Below are positions 1-8,862 of a DNA stretch of 64,000 bases, piece after piece (positions within the stretch are counted from its first letter, which is position 1; each line of letters starts with the position of its first letter). The DNA is from a virus: positions 124,001 through 188,000 of the IMG/VR virus record IMGVR_UViG_3300023208_000003; one strand, given 5' to 3'. The notes beneath the pieces were generated by a model that saw nothing but the letters and a program-made list of their open reading frames with translations, had not been told where the DNA came from and made no database searches. Position numbers and translations under genes: made by a program.

Positions 1-1
1 T

Positions 2-361
2 ATGGACGCAACTATAGTTGCAAATTTGGCGTTTAATAATTTATCTGACTTTGAAAACTTGCCGCATAATACTGCGCATTGTTTCTTAAATTCTAACAAA
101 TATACATCACTCTCAGGAATACATAAGCAACTTAAGGATTGTTATCAACTTGATATTGAAAAGAACCCGATTAAAGAATCTGTTTTAGGATTGCTCTTAA
201 TTAAAGGACTTTATGATTTTTCATTTGAAGGAGTTCCAGCAAAAGCTTATGACGCAATTTACTTAATTATGAAACATCATAGACATGAAGAAGCTGGAGA
301 TGTTCTCGAAGCAAAAGCAGAACTAATAGAAAAAGGATTTAGCCAGTATGCGAAGCTTTAA
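2..361 (+). CDS. YAKL-family protein 1, probably 5'-truncated
   Basis: This is the C-terminal part of the first of 15 paralogs in the window, called here the YAKL family. The reading frame is open to the left edge, so the ATG at base 2 may be internal; complete relatives have 190-329 residues and only 119 are seen here. Visible are an LRR-like run (residues about 35-60, SLSGIHKQLKDC), a hydrophobic LGLLLIKGL segment, and the family C-terminus D-V-L-E-A-K-A-E-L-I-E-K-G-F ending QYAKL. The last 14 bases are shared with the next gene's start. Function unknown. Confidence 0.7.
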   Translation: MDATIVANLAFNNLSDFENLPHNTAHCFLNSNKYTSLSGIHKQLKDCYQLDIEKNPIKESVLGLLLIKGLYDFSFEGVPAKAYDAIYLIMKHHRHEEAGDVLEAKAELIEKGFSQYAKL

Positions 362-920
362 GCAATTTATACGTGAAAATATCGACGGCGTAAAAAATGG
401 AATCTGGTGTACCTCACCACCAGAAAATCCTCTTGAGTATAATGCTACAGATTTAAGAACAATTTTAGATTTCAATAATTATGAAGAAGACCATCTTTAT
501 AATGATGTTGAATTTGCGTTCTACAAAAAGCTAAATACTCTTGAAGGCTGTCCTGAAAAAGTTATTAATTATTTTTATCTAAACTTTTTACCTGAACTTA
601 AAACGCTTGAGTATGCTCCTAAATTTGTCGGAAATTCAGCTTATCTTTCATCATTAGATCTTTCAACGTTGTCTGGCATTGGTAAGCGCTTTTTCAATGA
701 AATTAAAGTTATGCTTTCATTTGATAATTGCACAATTGATTCATCTATTTTAGGGCTCTTATTGATTAAGGGGCTTTCATCCTGTGTTTCAGTTTTTAAT
801 GGCGGTAAAGATTTAGAACGTGCGATAATCGTAATCAACAACCACTTACCTGATCGTGATATTTTAGAAGCAAAAACAGAACTTATCGAACTTGGATATT
901 CACGATACGCAAAGCTATGA
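348..920 (+). CDS. YAKL-family protein 2
   Basis: Complete 190-residue paralog, the shortest in the set. It starts MRSFKQFIRE, which resembles the capsid-targeting peptide of T4 internal proteins, including an [I/L]xE cleavage-like site at FIRE. The middle has LRR-like spacing (TLEGCP, TLEYAP, SLDLSTLSGIGK), followed by LGLLLIKGL and a C-terminus ending RYAKL. The start overlaps the previous stop by 14 nt and there is no separate leader, so translation is probably coupled. The overlap with the next gene is the 4-nt ATGA type. Function unknown; a virion or internal-head role is inference only. Confidence 0.75.
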   Translation: MRSFKQFIRENIDGVKNGIWCTSPPENPLEYNATDLRTILDFNNYEEDHLYNDVEFAFYKKLNTLEGCPEKVINYFYLNFLPELKTLEYAPKFVGNSAYLSSLDLSTLSGIGKRFFNEIKVMLSFDNCTIDSSILGLLLIKGLSSCVSVFNGGKDLERAIIVINNHLPDRDILEAKTELIELGYSRYAKL

Positions 921-1573
921 AACTATTAGAAATTACATCTCCTACATACAAACACTCAGATGTTGAATTAGCTTTTTACACAGCCGATGTTAAACGCTTG
1001 TATCAACTTGTGGATGCTGTTACAAAAGAAAAAATAATTAAAGAGATGCTTGATGTTAAAAAATACGGGGTTTATTTTTTAGGCGAAGATTATCATAATG
1101 AAGCATGCTCGATCTTTTACTCATTTGGGTGTGAGGATCCAATATCTTCAGCCGGGGTTAAAGAAATTTATCGCAGTGTTGAAAAAATATTTGAATCTTA
1201 CGGAATTAACACAGAAGAATTATTGGCCGGTCTCAATTTTTATAAAATGCCTGATAAAGTTTGGGTTAAAAGTGATCATTCTTCTCCAAATTTTTATCTT
1301 TCAGCAAATGAAGAATTTACCAGCTTATGTGGAATTTCCAAAAAGATTAAATATGAAGTTGTTGATGATATTGACATTGAGCACGTAGAACGCATCACAG
1401 AAGGTGGTCTAGGATTTTTATTAATTGATAATCTTAGAACAATTTATACTCTTCCTGCAAAAAAAATATTATGGCTGAGCATTATAAATGAGCATCTTAA
1501 AGGAGAACGAGATATTCTTGAATGTAAAACCGCTCTTATTGAACAAGGACAAGGAGCTTTTGCTAAAATATGA
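917..1573 (+). CDS. YAKL-family protein 3
   Basis: 218 residues, starting MKLLEITSP through an ATGA overlap. The family signature is visible as SLCGISKKIK, then LGFLLIDNL, then ERDILECKTALIEQG ending FAKI. The N-terminal two thirds is not recognisable and is less LRR-like than in its neighbours. It lies directly before gp15, whose start overlaps this stop by 4 nt (1570-1573), so this accessory protein and a tail protein are made from one coupled message. Confidence 0.72.
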   Translation: MKLLEITSPTYKHSDVELAFYTADVKRLYQLVDAVTKEKIIKEMLDVKKYGVYFLGEDYHNEACSIFYSFGCEDPISSAGVKEIYRSVEKIFESYGINTEELLAGLNFYKMPDKVWVKSDHSSPNFYLSANEEFTSLCGISKKIKYEVVDDIDIEHVERITEGGLGFLLIDNLRTIYTLPAKKILWLSIINEHLKGERDILECKTALIEQGQGAFAKI

Positions 1574-2310
1574 TAACAGAATATTTTTATGACGCGCAGC
1601 TGCGCTCTTATCTGCAACAATTTTGCGCTATATTTTACGGTCTACAGGTTAAAACAGGTAAAGGTGAAGATGGAACAGAAGCTTTCATAAGCGTTCCAAC
1701 TCACGTAGGCAATCGTGATCGAGTTGTGGCGGCCATCATGCAGTCAAACACGCACAACAAGCCATTCTCTCTTCCTATCATGGCGGCCTCAATTACTGGA
1801 ATTGATTTATCCCCAGAACGTCGAAAAGGCATCGGTGTTACTGATACTCGCGTCTTTATGCCGCAAGGCGGTGTATTTCCTGATGATCTTGCTACAGCAA
1901 GTCGCATCATGCCAATTCCATACAATATGAATGTGCAACTTACGTTATACGCATCGAATACTAATCAGCTTCACCAGATAATCGAGCAGATTTTAATGTT
2001 GTTTGACCCTATCCTGCAGATTCAGACAACTGACGCGCCATTTGACTGGACAAAGATAACCACAGTAGAGCTAACTGGAATAGCCAATGAGGAAAATTAT
2101 CCAGCCGGACAAGACCAGCGCATTTTAAATTGGTCATTTGATTTCTTAATTCCGATTTGGATTTCAGCGCCAATGGATGTCAAGGATAGACTGGTTCGTA
2201 AAATTATTGTAACTATCGGTGATAAAAGCTCAATGTTATTTAATGAATTTGATGAAAATGGCGAGCTTGTACCATTTGAAGTTGTATTTGGGCAGAGTGT
2301 TACACAATAA
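1570..2310 (+). CDS. gp15: Proximal tail sheath stabiliser (T4 gp15-like)
   Basis: 246 residues. It matches the T4 gp15 architecture: the FYDAQLRSYLQQFCAIFYGLQV opening parallels the FYNSSFRRYATLMGDLFSNIQI opening of gp15 in spacing and character. Next come a VP..V..RDR block, MPIPYNMNVQLTLYASN, and QIIEQILMLFDP, which parallels QIVEQILPYFQP in T4. In T4, gp15 forms the terminator ring on the tail end that joins the head. Its place just upstream of the sheath gene fits. T4 gp15 is about 272 residues, so this is a normal length. The start is set by the ATGA overlap with the previous gene. Confidence 0.85.
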   Translation: MITEYFYDAQLRSYLQQFCAIFYGLQVKTGKGEDGTEAFISVPTHVGNRDRVVAAIMQSNTHNKPFSLPIMAASITGIDLSPERRKGIGVTDTRVFMPQGGVFPDDLATASRIMPIPYNMNVQLTLYASNTNQLHQIIEQILMLFDPILQIQTTDAPFDWTKITTVELTGIANEENYPAGQDQRILNWSFDFLIPIWISAPMDVKDRLVRKIIVTIGDKSSMLFNEFDENGELVPFEVVFGQSVTQ

Positions 2311-2353
2311 AAACCAAAAAGCAACAAAATTTAGCCAGAAAAACTCCTATTTG

Positions 2354-2361
2354 AATAAATA
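2354..2361 (+). promoter_or_regulatory. Late promoter box (AATAAATA) before sheath gene
   Basis: AATAAATA differs by one base from the T4 late consensus TATAAATA. It lies 47 nt upstream of the gp18 start, with a strong AAGGAG ribosome-binding site before ATG 2408. The same box recurs before other virion genes in the window. Confidence 0.6.
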
Positions 2362-2407
2362 TCATCAAGAAAAAATCTTCTCAACATTTTTATAAGGAGA
2401 AAAACAT

Positions 2408-4318
2408 ATGGCTACACTCGTGAGTCCTGGAGTGTCAGTTCCAATAACTGATGAATCCTTCTATATCCCTGTTACCGCACCCACGGTGCCTTTATTTTTT
2501 ATTGCGACGCGCAAGAACAAGCGTCAGCCAAACGGCGTAGATATTGCAACTGCTACTAACGAAAGTTCTGTAGTTCGTACAGTTACTTCGCTTGGTCAGT
2601 CAACGCAGCTTTACGGCATTCCATACTTTTGGCAGGATGCCGGTAAGAATCAATTTCACGGCGACGCTCGCAATGAATATGGTTTGTTTGCGCTTAATCA
2701 ATTTCTTGGAGTTGGTAACCGTGCTTTCGTAGTTCGCTCAAACATTGATTTGTCTGACGCGACAACAAATTTTATCGGTATTACTAACACTAACGGCTCA
2801 CAGCCACCACTTGCCACTGTTCCTAATTTGATTGGAGCTGGCAATGGAACAATGACGACACCTACTGTAGCGAGCGCTTTAGTTCAGCCAGATAACTACA
2901 GTGTTGTTTGCATTACACCAGCAGTTTACGATATTAACAACGTAAAAACCAAAGCAGCTAAATTTAATGTCTTGAGCTCACGTGGTTTTATTGGTATTGC
3001 AACTGAAGGCACTGCTTTTAGCACTCCGTTGACTCCTGAAGTTGCTTTCACGATTACTGAAGGTACAACGCATTTTGCAGCAGGCGATTACTTTACGTTT
3101 TCAACTTACTATGTTCCATTGACTTCACCTTCAGGTGCTGGTAAAGGAACAATGTCTGATCTTCTTCCAGCTGAGCTAGCAGTTGAAGAAACTTGGACAA
3201 TTACATTTATCACTCCGACAACGTTTGATGTTTCAGGTTCTGTTTTTGGTCCATCTACTCCTGGTACAGTTGGTGTTCCATACGATAACAATTACATTAA
3301 TTTCATAGTTAATGACGGAACTACTCCGTTTGTTGTAGGTGACACGTTTACTGTTGTCTTTAAGAGCCTTTCACACTTTAATCCATTAGGTTCTACAGAT
3401 GCCCAGAAACGCGTTACCATCGCTACTGCGCTTCAAGCGGAAATTAACTCAAACACTGAAGTTCGTTCCGAAATGTATGAGTATAATTTGATTTTGGCTC
3501 CTGGCTATTCAGAAGTTGTTGATGAGCTTCTCGCGCTTTCAACCGCGGTTAATGATGAAGCTTTCGTAATTGCAGATACTCCAGTTGATAAGACACCTGA
3601 ACAGGTTGCGACTTGGGCAAATACTTCAGATCGTTTCAACAGTCACAATGCTGCATACTATTACCCTTGGGGTCTTGCTTCAAACTTGGATGGAACTGAT
3701 GTCGTGGTTGCTCCATCTGGCATTGCTCTTCGCACCTACGCATTCTCTGACAACGAGAGTTACGTGTGGTTCGCGCCAGCAGGTCCTAACCGTGGTCTTG
3801 TAACAGGCGTTTCAAAAGTTGGTTACGTTACTGGCGAGCTTGGTACTCCAACGACCTTTATTGAAGCAAACCTCAACCAAGGTCAACGTGATAACCTTTA
3901 CGAATTCTACAAGAATATCAACCCAATTGTGTACTTCACTGGCCGCGGAATGATGGTATTTGGACAGAAAACAGCAGCTCCTGTTGCTTCTGCACTTGAT
4001 CGCGTTAATGTTGTTCGCCTAGTTATGTACATTAAGCGCGGTATTCGTAAGGGTATGTTTGCCTTCTTGTTCGAACCTAACGATCAGATTACTCGTGATA
4101 ACGTTAAGAACGCAATTGATGGTTATCTTGGCGATATTATGATTAAGCGCGGTTTGTATGACTTCGCTACAATCTGCGATGCTTCAAACAACACTCCAAC
4201 TCGAATTGATCGCAATGAGCTTTGGGCTGATGTAGCATTGAAACCAGTAAAAGCGGTGGAATTTATTTACGTGCCAATTCGAATTCTTTCAACTGGCGCG
4301 GCGATGGGAAAAGCGTAA
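2408..4318 (+). CDS. gp18: Tail sheath protein (T4 gp18-like)
   Basis: 636-residue contractile sheath subunit. The N-terminus MATLVSPGVSVPITDESFY is the typical sheath opening. The C-terminal half carries the conserved sheath core: FVIADTP, the YYYPWG region, APSG, NPIVYFTGRGMMVFGQKT, RVNVVRLVMYIKRGIRKGM and FIYVPIRI. The middle (about residues 130-320) is the variable surface-exposed insertion, rich in Thr/Pro/Gly. It is close in length to T4 gp18 (659). It has its own late box and an AAGGAG ribosome-binding site 8 nt before the ATG, and a strong terminator follows. The codon pattern is more GC-rich and regular than in neighbouring ORFans, as expected for an abundant virion protein. Confidence 0.96.
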   Translation: MATLVSPGVSVPITDESFYIPVTAPTVPLFFIATRKNKRQPNGVDIATATNESSVVRTVTSLGQSTQLYGIPYFWQDAGKNQFHGDARNEYGLFALNQFLGVGNRAFVVRSNIDLSDATTNFIGITNTNGSQPPLATVPNLIGAGNGTMTTPTVASALVQPDNYSVVCITPAVYDINNVKTKAAKFNVLSSRGFIGIATEGTAFSTPLTPEVAFTITEGTTHFAAGDYFTFSTYYVPLTSPSGAGKGTMSDLLPAELAVEETWTITFITPTTFDVSGSVFGPSTPGTVGVPYDNNYINFIVNDGTTPFVVGDTFTVVFKSLSHFNPLGSTDAQKRVTIATALQAEINSNTEVRSEMYEYNLILAPGYSEVVDELLALSTAVNDEAFVIADTPVDKTPEQVATWANTSDRFNSHNAAYYYPWGLASNLDGTDVVVAPSGIALRTYAFSDNESYVWFAPAGPNRGLVTGVSKVGYVTGELGTPTTFIEANLNQGQRDNLYEFYKNINPIVYFTGRGMMVFGQKTAAPVASALDRVNVVRLVMYIKRGIRKGMFAFLFEPNDQITRDNVKNAIDGYLGDIMIKRGLYDFATICDASNNTPTRIDRNELWADVALKPVKAVEFIYVPIRILSTGAAMGKA

Positions 4319-4337
4319 ATTAACTTTTCAATTTGAA

Positions 4338-4367
4338 ATAAAGCCGGCTCGTCCGGCTTTATTTTTG
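4338..4367 (+). terminator. Rho-independent terminator after sheath gene
   Basis: A 10-bp perfect stem (ATAAAGCCGG / CCGGCTTTAT) with a CTCGT loop at 4338-4362 is followed by a T-run. It isolates gp18 from the endonuclease gene downstream. Confidence 0.88.
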
Positions 4368-4378
4368 TCTGTGGATAT

Positions 4379-4386
4379 GATATAAT
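4379..4386 (+). promoter_or_regulatory. Possible extended -10 promoter for endonuclease gene
   Basis: TGATATAAT at 4378-4386 fits an extended -10 element (TGN-TATAAT). No good -35 is visible because the terminator lies there. It is 28 nt before ATG 4414 and would give the mobile endonuclease its own early transcript. Confidence 0.4.
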
Positions 4387-4413
4387 TAAAATTATTTAAC
4401 TAGAGTAATTTTA

Positions 4414-5967
4414 ATGCTTACTTGTCAAATCTGTGGTTATCAACACCCAACAATGTTGGCGCCTGCGCATATTTCAAAGCATAAATTGACTGCTGTTCAA
4501 TATCGTGAGTTATTTCCTGGCGCAGTACTTCGAATTCAATCAACGGTATCAAAAGAAAAAATGTCAGCATCTAAAAAAGGGCAAAAACCCTATAATGCTG
4601 GTAAAAACATTTCAGAAGAGCAAAAGCAAAAGCAATCTCAAACAATGAAAGCACGCTATCTTAATGGAGAGATCATTCATTGGAACACAGGCAAAACCAC
4701 TTCGGAACAAACAAAAGAAAGAATACGAAAAGCTACTAAAGGTCAGCAATTAACAGATGAACAGAAAGCAAAACATCTGGAAGGAATTAGACGATATAGA
4801 AATTCTAAAAATTATGTTCCTGGTATGTTAGGAAAACACCATTCCAAAGAAACAAAAGAAAAACTTTCAAGGAATGTAAGAAAAACTTGGAATAAAAAAA
4901 CAGATAATTTAATAGAAGTGTGTATTAAAAAAGCTCAGTCTGATAATTTAAAAGTCTTAAAAATTGAATACAATTATTGGTTTGACTTTGAATGTAATGT
5001 TTGCGGAACACATTTTACTTTTACGCGTCAAATTTTTAGAGATTCGACAAAACAAGGAATAGAATTGTGTCCTACTTGTTATCCGCGACTTAATGGTAGA
5101 AGTAAAATGGAAATCGACTTTTACTGTGAAATTCAAAAAATGTGGCCTACCGCAGTTGCAAGTGATACTAAAATTCTTGGCGGTAAAGAAATTGATGTCC
5201 TCATTAAAGAAAAAAGATTAGGGTTTGAATTTACTGGAATTTATCATCATTCGGAGTTAAAAGGTAACCCTAAATATCACTTACTTTGGAAGCAACAATT
5301 TGCAGTTAAAGAAGATCATAAAATATTTACAGTTTTTGAAAATGAATGGGTGCTAAAACGCGATTTAGTGTTATCGCGAATTGCGTCAATTTTAGGAGTA
5401 AATAAAACTTTTTATGACGCGCGTAAATGCAAAATAAAACAGCTAACGTCTCAAATGAAAAATAGATTTTTAAATGATAATCATCTTCAAGGTAGAGATA
5501 CTTCTCCAATTTCTTTAGGCTTATTTTATCAAGACACGTTAGTATCCGCGATGACGTTTAAAAAAACAACAGTTGTTAAAGGCGGCACTGGCGAAGAATG
5601 GGAATTGAGTCGTTTCTGTAATTTAAAATTTTGTACAGTTAGAGGAGCAGCTGGAAAATTGCTTTCGCATTTTCAGCAGAATTATAACACTGATCATCTA
5701 TCAATTATTTCATTTGCAAATAGACGATGGTCAAATGGAGAATTTTATGAAAAGATCGGTTTTGAATTCGCTGGAACTACGCCTCCCTCATACTGGTATT
5801 TTAAAGGAAACAGCATTGATATTCAGCATCGAAGCAATTTTATGAAACACAAAATTATAAAAAAGTTTGGTGGTGATCCAATTAAAACAGAATGGGAATT
5901 AGCGCAAGAAAATGGTTTCAATCGGATTTGGGATTGTGGAAATACTAAGTGGATTTTGAGCTATTAG
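4414..5967 (+). CDS. Putative free-standing homing endonuclease (EDxHD/Vsr-like) with NUMOD3 motifs
   Basis: 517 residues. An N-terminal Cys2-His2-like finger (CQICGYQH...HISKH) is followed by NUMOD3-like DNA-binding helices (SEQTKERIRKATKG, SKETKEKLSRNVRK). A CxxC...CPTC zinc ribbon precedes a nuclease core: SKMEIDFYCEIQ, EIDVLIKEKRLGFEFTGIYHHSE, then FTVFENEW. This core resembles the EDxHD / very-short-patch-repair fold of phage homing endonucleases. The C-terminal region (about 345-517) is shared with the minus-strand gene at 20413-21972: HLQG, EWELSRFCN, GAAGKLL, YEKIGF, IWDCG. It sits between the sheath gene and the next late gene, a typical homing site. No ribosome-binding site better than AGAG is seen. 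Confidence 0.8.
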   Translation: MLTCQICGYQHPTMLAPAHISKHKLTAVQYRELFPGAVLRIQSTVSKEKMSASKKGQKPYNAGKNISEEQKQKQSQTMKARYLNGEIIHWNTGKTTSEQTKERIRKATKGQQLTDEQKAKHLEGIRRYRNSKNYVPGMLGKHHSKETKEKLSRNVRKTWNKKTDNLIEVCIKKAQSDNLKVLKIEYNYWFDFECNVCGTHFTFTRQIFRDSTKQGIELCPTCYPRLNGRSKMEIDFYCEIQKMWPTAVASDTKILGGKEIDVLIKEKRLGFEFTGIYHHSELKGNPKYHLLWKQQFAVKEDHKIFTVFENEWVLKRDLVLSRIASILGVNKTFYDARKCKIKQLTSQMKNRFLNDNHLQGRDTSPISLGLFYQDTLVSAMTFKKTTVVKGGTGEEWELSRFCNLKFCTVRGAAGKLLSHFQQNYNTDHLSIISFANRRWSNGEFYEKIGFEFAGTTPPSYWYFKGNSIDIQHRSNFMKHKIIKKFGGDPIKTEWELAQENGFNRIWDCGNTKWILSY

Positions 5968-5988
5968 TTATTAAATGTTAAAGTCTTC

Positions 5989-5996
5989 AATAAATA
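5989..5996 (+). promoter_or_regulatory. Late promoter box (AATAAATA)
   Basis: One-mismatch T4-type late box 35 nt before ATG 6031, heading the gene run that includes the MoxR/VWA pair. Confidence 0.55.
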
Positions 5997-6030
5997 GTCT
6001 AACAAGTTAGATAATTTATTGGAGATAACA

Positions 6031-6219
6031 ATGAAACTTCACCGTTTGTCAGAAACAATTTTAGCCGAAAAGAAGGCTGAAATAAACATCGATGATTCTC
6101 CTCTTGAAAGACCAATCGGTATTTCGCGAGACGAGTGGACTCCTGAATATCAGGATCGTCTACGCAAAATTAGAAAAAATAATCCAACCCGCTATGAAAG
6201 AATGGTAAGAGGAGATTAA
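6031..6219 (+). CDS. Small conserved-looking protein of unknown function
   Basis: 62 residues starting MKLHRLSETILAEKKAE. ATG 6031 is preferred over an upstream TTG because GGAG lies 7 nt before it. The N-terminus again resembles a capsid-targeting peptide (ILAE site), and the rest is charged (ISRDEWTPEYQDRLRKIRKNNPTRYE). It lies 4 nt before the AAA+ gene, under a late box. No family recognised. Confidence 0.6.
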   Translation: MKLHRLSETILAEKKAEINIDDSPLERPIGISRDEWTPEYQDRLRKIRKNNPTRYERMVRGD

Positions 6220-6223
6220 ATCA

Positions 6224-8848
6224 ATGGCGACTCCTAAAACGAAAGATTTTAAACCATCTCCAGCCAATATTTCACAGCGCTTAGATCTTGTGCGTGACGT
6301 TATACGTAACGCAAAGATTAAATCTTCAGGCGACATTAAGCAGCACCCAAGCGTTATGCTCGCTGGTGATCCAGGTATTGGTAAAACTCAATTTTTAGAG
6401 CAGTTTGCTTCTCTTATGGGATTATCAGTTATTACCATTGAAGCGCCACACATTATTGAAGAGCACTTAATCAATATTCCTTACATCGTAACTGATACCA
6501 AGGGCAAGCAAACAGGCGGCGAAACAGAAGTTGTTGAGAAAAAATACTCAATTGAAATTGCTGACAGTAATCTTTATACTGCGTTGAATCGCGTTAGAAA
6601 GAATACTGACAAACAATATCTTTCTGACATTTATACCGATGCGGCTGACGATACTAAGGCAATTTTTGAGGAACTTGGTGGTAATGAAACTACTGTTCCA
6701 CCTGACATTGAAATTTTACGTAGCAAATATCGCGTAATTTTGTTCTTAGATGAATACTTTAGAACAACTGTTCCACGTATTCTCAAGATGCTTCGTGGTA
6801 TCTTGAACAACAAGCTTGGTCTTCACGATATTCCAAAAGACATTCTTATCATCTACGCATCAAATATCAGCGACGTTGGCGGAAGTCTTGCGAAAATTCC
6901 AAAGAACGCGCAGTTGCCTCCGATTGATTTCCCAGTTCCTACAAAGGACGAGTGGTTTAGCTGGCTTGTTTACAAATTCAAGCAAGAGCACCGCGGCGTA
7001 ACGCTTAAGAAAGAGGTCATCAACAAGTTTTACCACGCGCTAAATGACGAGCACATCAGCTACTTTGATCCAGCCTCTAAAGTTCGTACTTCACCTCGCC
7101 GCTGGGAACAGCTTTTGCTCTATGTGAATGAATCACTTCCTGTAAAGGATGAGCACGAAGCCCGTCAGCTCTTGACCAACGTTAAAGTGAATTTCAGAAA
7201 CTACGTCAAGGGTGGTCACTCTGAGCTTGTTGACACCGTAATGAAAGCAGTTTCTGAGCTTATCGAAGAAACGTCTCATTTTGACGTCGCAGCAAATAAC
7301 ACTCAGAGTGAGCACGACTGGCGTTCTACTCTTGAGCATCAGATCAAGCTAAAGATGAAGCTTGGTGATCATCGTAAGTATGTTCCAGTTATTGCTGGTG
7401 AACCTGGTATTGGTAAAACAACTCACATTCAACAAATCGCAGATGATCTTGACCTTCGTCTTATTGACTTTGAAGTTGATAAGTTCAACGCTGAAGACGC
7501 AACAGGTCTTGTAACTCCTCACAAGGAGAAAGGCAAGAAGATGGAGACGCGCTTCTCCACCCCAATGCTTTATCGTTTAATCACCGATAAGATTAAGAAA
7601 GAAGATGAGGAACACATTGCGCAGCTTAAAGCCGACGGAAAGACCAGAGAAGCAAAAGAATATCCAAACAAGCGTTGGAAGTATTTGATTTTCTTCGATG
7701 AGTTGAACCGCGCCAGTGATCCTAAAGTCTTCAACGCGCTGCGTCGCGTTCTTCTTGAGAAGAACTTTGGGCCTTCTGATGAAAGCAACGGTGAAGTTCT
7801 TAAGCTTCCAGAAGGGTCAATTATGGTTGCTGCCATTAACCCTGACCCAAAGGAAGAAGGTGTTATTGAATTTACTGATCACGTCAAAGACGTTCTTGAC
7901 ATTATTCCAGCAGCTCCAAACTGGAATAGCACTGTTCAGCATTTAGAAGATACGAAAGTTCCGTACGCAGAAGATAACGCGGCTCACACCACACTTGACG
8001 TCATTAAGAAGTTTGTTGATAAGTTTAAAACAAAGGAGCCATCAATTCAGGTTTCTGAACGTCCATTCTACATTAACATCGGTAAGAACATTTACGTACA
8101 ACCACGTGAATATAAGGCAATGTACCTTGAGGCGGCTGTTGCTCTCACTGAGGAGCTTCAACGTATTCGTAAGCACGATCTCAAGAAAGCAACAGCTGAC
8201 GAACTGAAAGAATATGAACAAGACGCGAAGTTGACGCTTTACAAGTCAATTCGTAGATTTTTACTTGGCTTGGCAGTTATTCGTAATAACATTAAGGGAA
8301 CTGAATTCTTTGAAGATTTGAAGACTTGGTTCTTACATTCACCAGAAATTGATATAGGTGAAGGTTTATTCTATCACGTTGGTTCAAAAGTTAAGCGTAC
8401 ATTCTTAGGTGTCTTCGACGATATCTTTGAAGGTAATTATGCAGAACATTTAGCTGACAATCAGGACTTTATTAACTATCTTGAAAACATAACTGGCGAT
8501 ATTACTAAATTTAAGGAAAGCTTGACAGAGTTTATCGAGAAGAAATTAAAAGACCCAGCTGATATTGAAAAGTACTTGACGAAGGATGATTACCCACTTA
8601 TTGTTCTTAAGGACGGTGAAATCAAAGAAGATAAAGGTAAAAAAGTTACGCTGCTTGCCAACTTAATGTCAGAAGCACGTATCGCGTTAATAATGCACGA
8701 GTATGACAACAGTATGGTTGAAGCTCTTGGTGTTGGTGTTCTAAAGGCTATAACAGCTTTCTTGAAGACACACAAGGATAAAGGCTTCTACCCACCAGAA
8801 GTAGCAGCTCAAATTTCTGAACTTTATGATACAGTGTTTGAGATTTAA
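6224..8848 (+). CDS. Double MoxR-type AAA+ ATPase
   Basis: 874 residues with two P-loop ATPase modules. The first has Walker A GDPGIGKT at residues 48-55 and Walker B VILFLDEYF; the second has GEPGIGKT at 392-399 and YLIFFDELNRASDPKV, with a conserved AINPDP sensor-like stretch. The layout matches MoxR/RavA-type AAA+ remodelling enzymes, which act with a VWA-domain partner to mature or disassemble protein complexes. The partner is encoded 14 nt downstream. A tandem duplication in one chain is less common than single-module MoxR. Sitting between sheath and tube genes under a late box, it may act in virion assembly or be packaged; the substrate is unknown. Confidence 0.85.
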   Translation: MATPKTKDFKPSPANISQRLDLVRDVIRNAKIKSSGDIKQHPSVMLAGDPGIGKTQFLEQFASLMGLSVITIEAPHIIEEHLINIPYIVTDTKGKQTGGETEVVEKKYSIEIADSNLYTALNRVRKNTDKQYLSDIYTDAADDTKAIFEELGGNETTVPPDIEILRSKYRVILFLDEYFRTTVPRILKMLRGILNNKLGLHDIPKDILIIYASNISDVGGSLAKIPKNAQLPPIDFPVPTKDEWFSWLVYKFKQEHRGVTLKKEVINKFYHALNDEHISYFDPASKVRTSPRRWEQLLLYVNESLPVKDEHEARQLLTNVKVNFRNYVKGGHSELVDTVMKAVSELIEETSHFDVAANNTQSEHDWRSTLEHQIKLKMKLGDHRKYVPVIAGEPGIGKTTHIQQIADDLDLRLIDFEVDKFNAEDATGLVTPHKEKGKKMETRFSTPMLYRLITDKIKKEDEEHIAQLKADGKTREAKEYPNKRWKYLIFFDELNRASDPKVFNALRRVLLEKNFGPSDESNGEVLKLPEGSIMVAAINPDPKEEGVIEFTDHVKDVLDIIPAAPNWNSTVQHLEDTKVPYAEDNAAHTTLDVIKKFVDKFKTKEPSIQVSERPFYINIGKNIYVQPREYKAMYLEAAVALTEELQRIRKHDLKKATADELKEYEQDAKLTLYKSIRRFLLGLAVIRNNIKGTEFFEDLKTWFLHSPEIDIGEGLFYHVGSKVKRTFLGVFDDIFEGNYAEHLADNQDFINYLENITGDITKFKESLTEFIEKKLKDPADIEKYLTKDDYPLIVLKDGEIKEDKGKKVTLLANLMSEARIALIMHEYDNSMVEALGVGVLKAITAFLKTHKDKGFYPPEVAAQISELYDTVFEI

Positions 8849-8862
8849 TCGGATAAAAATTT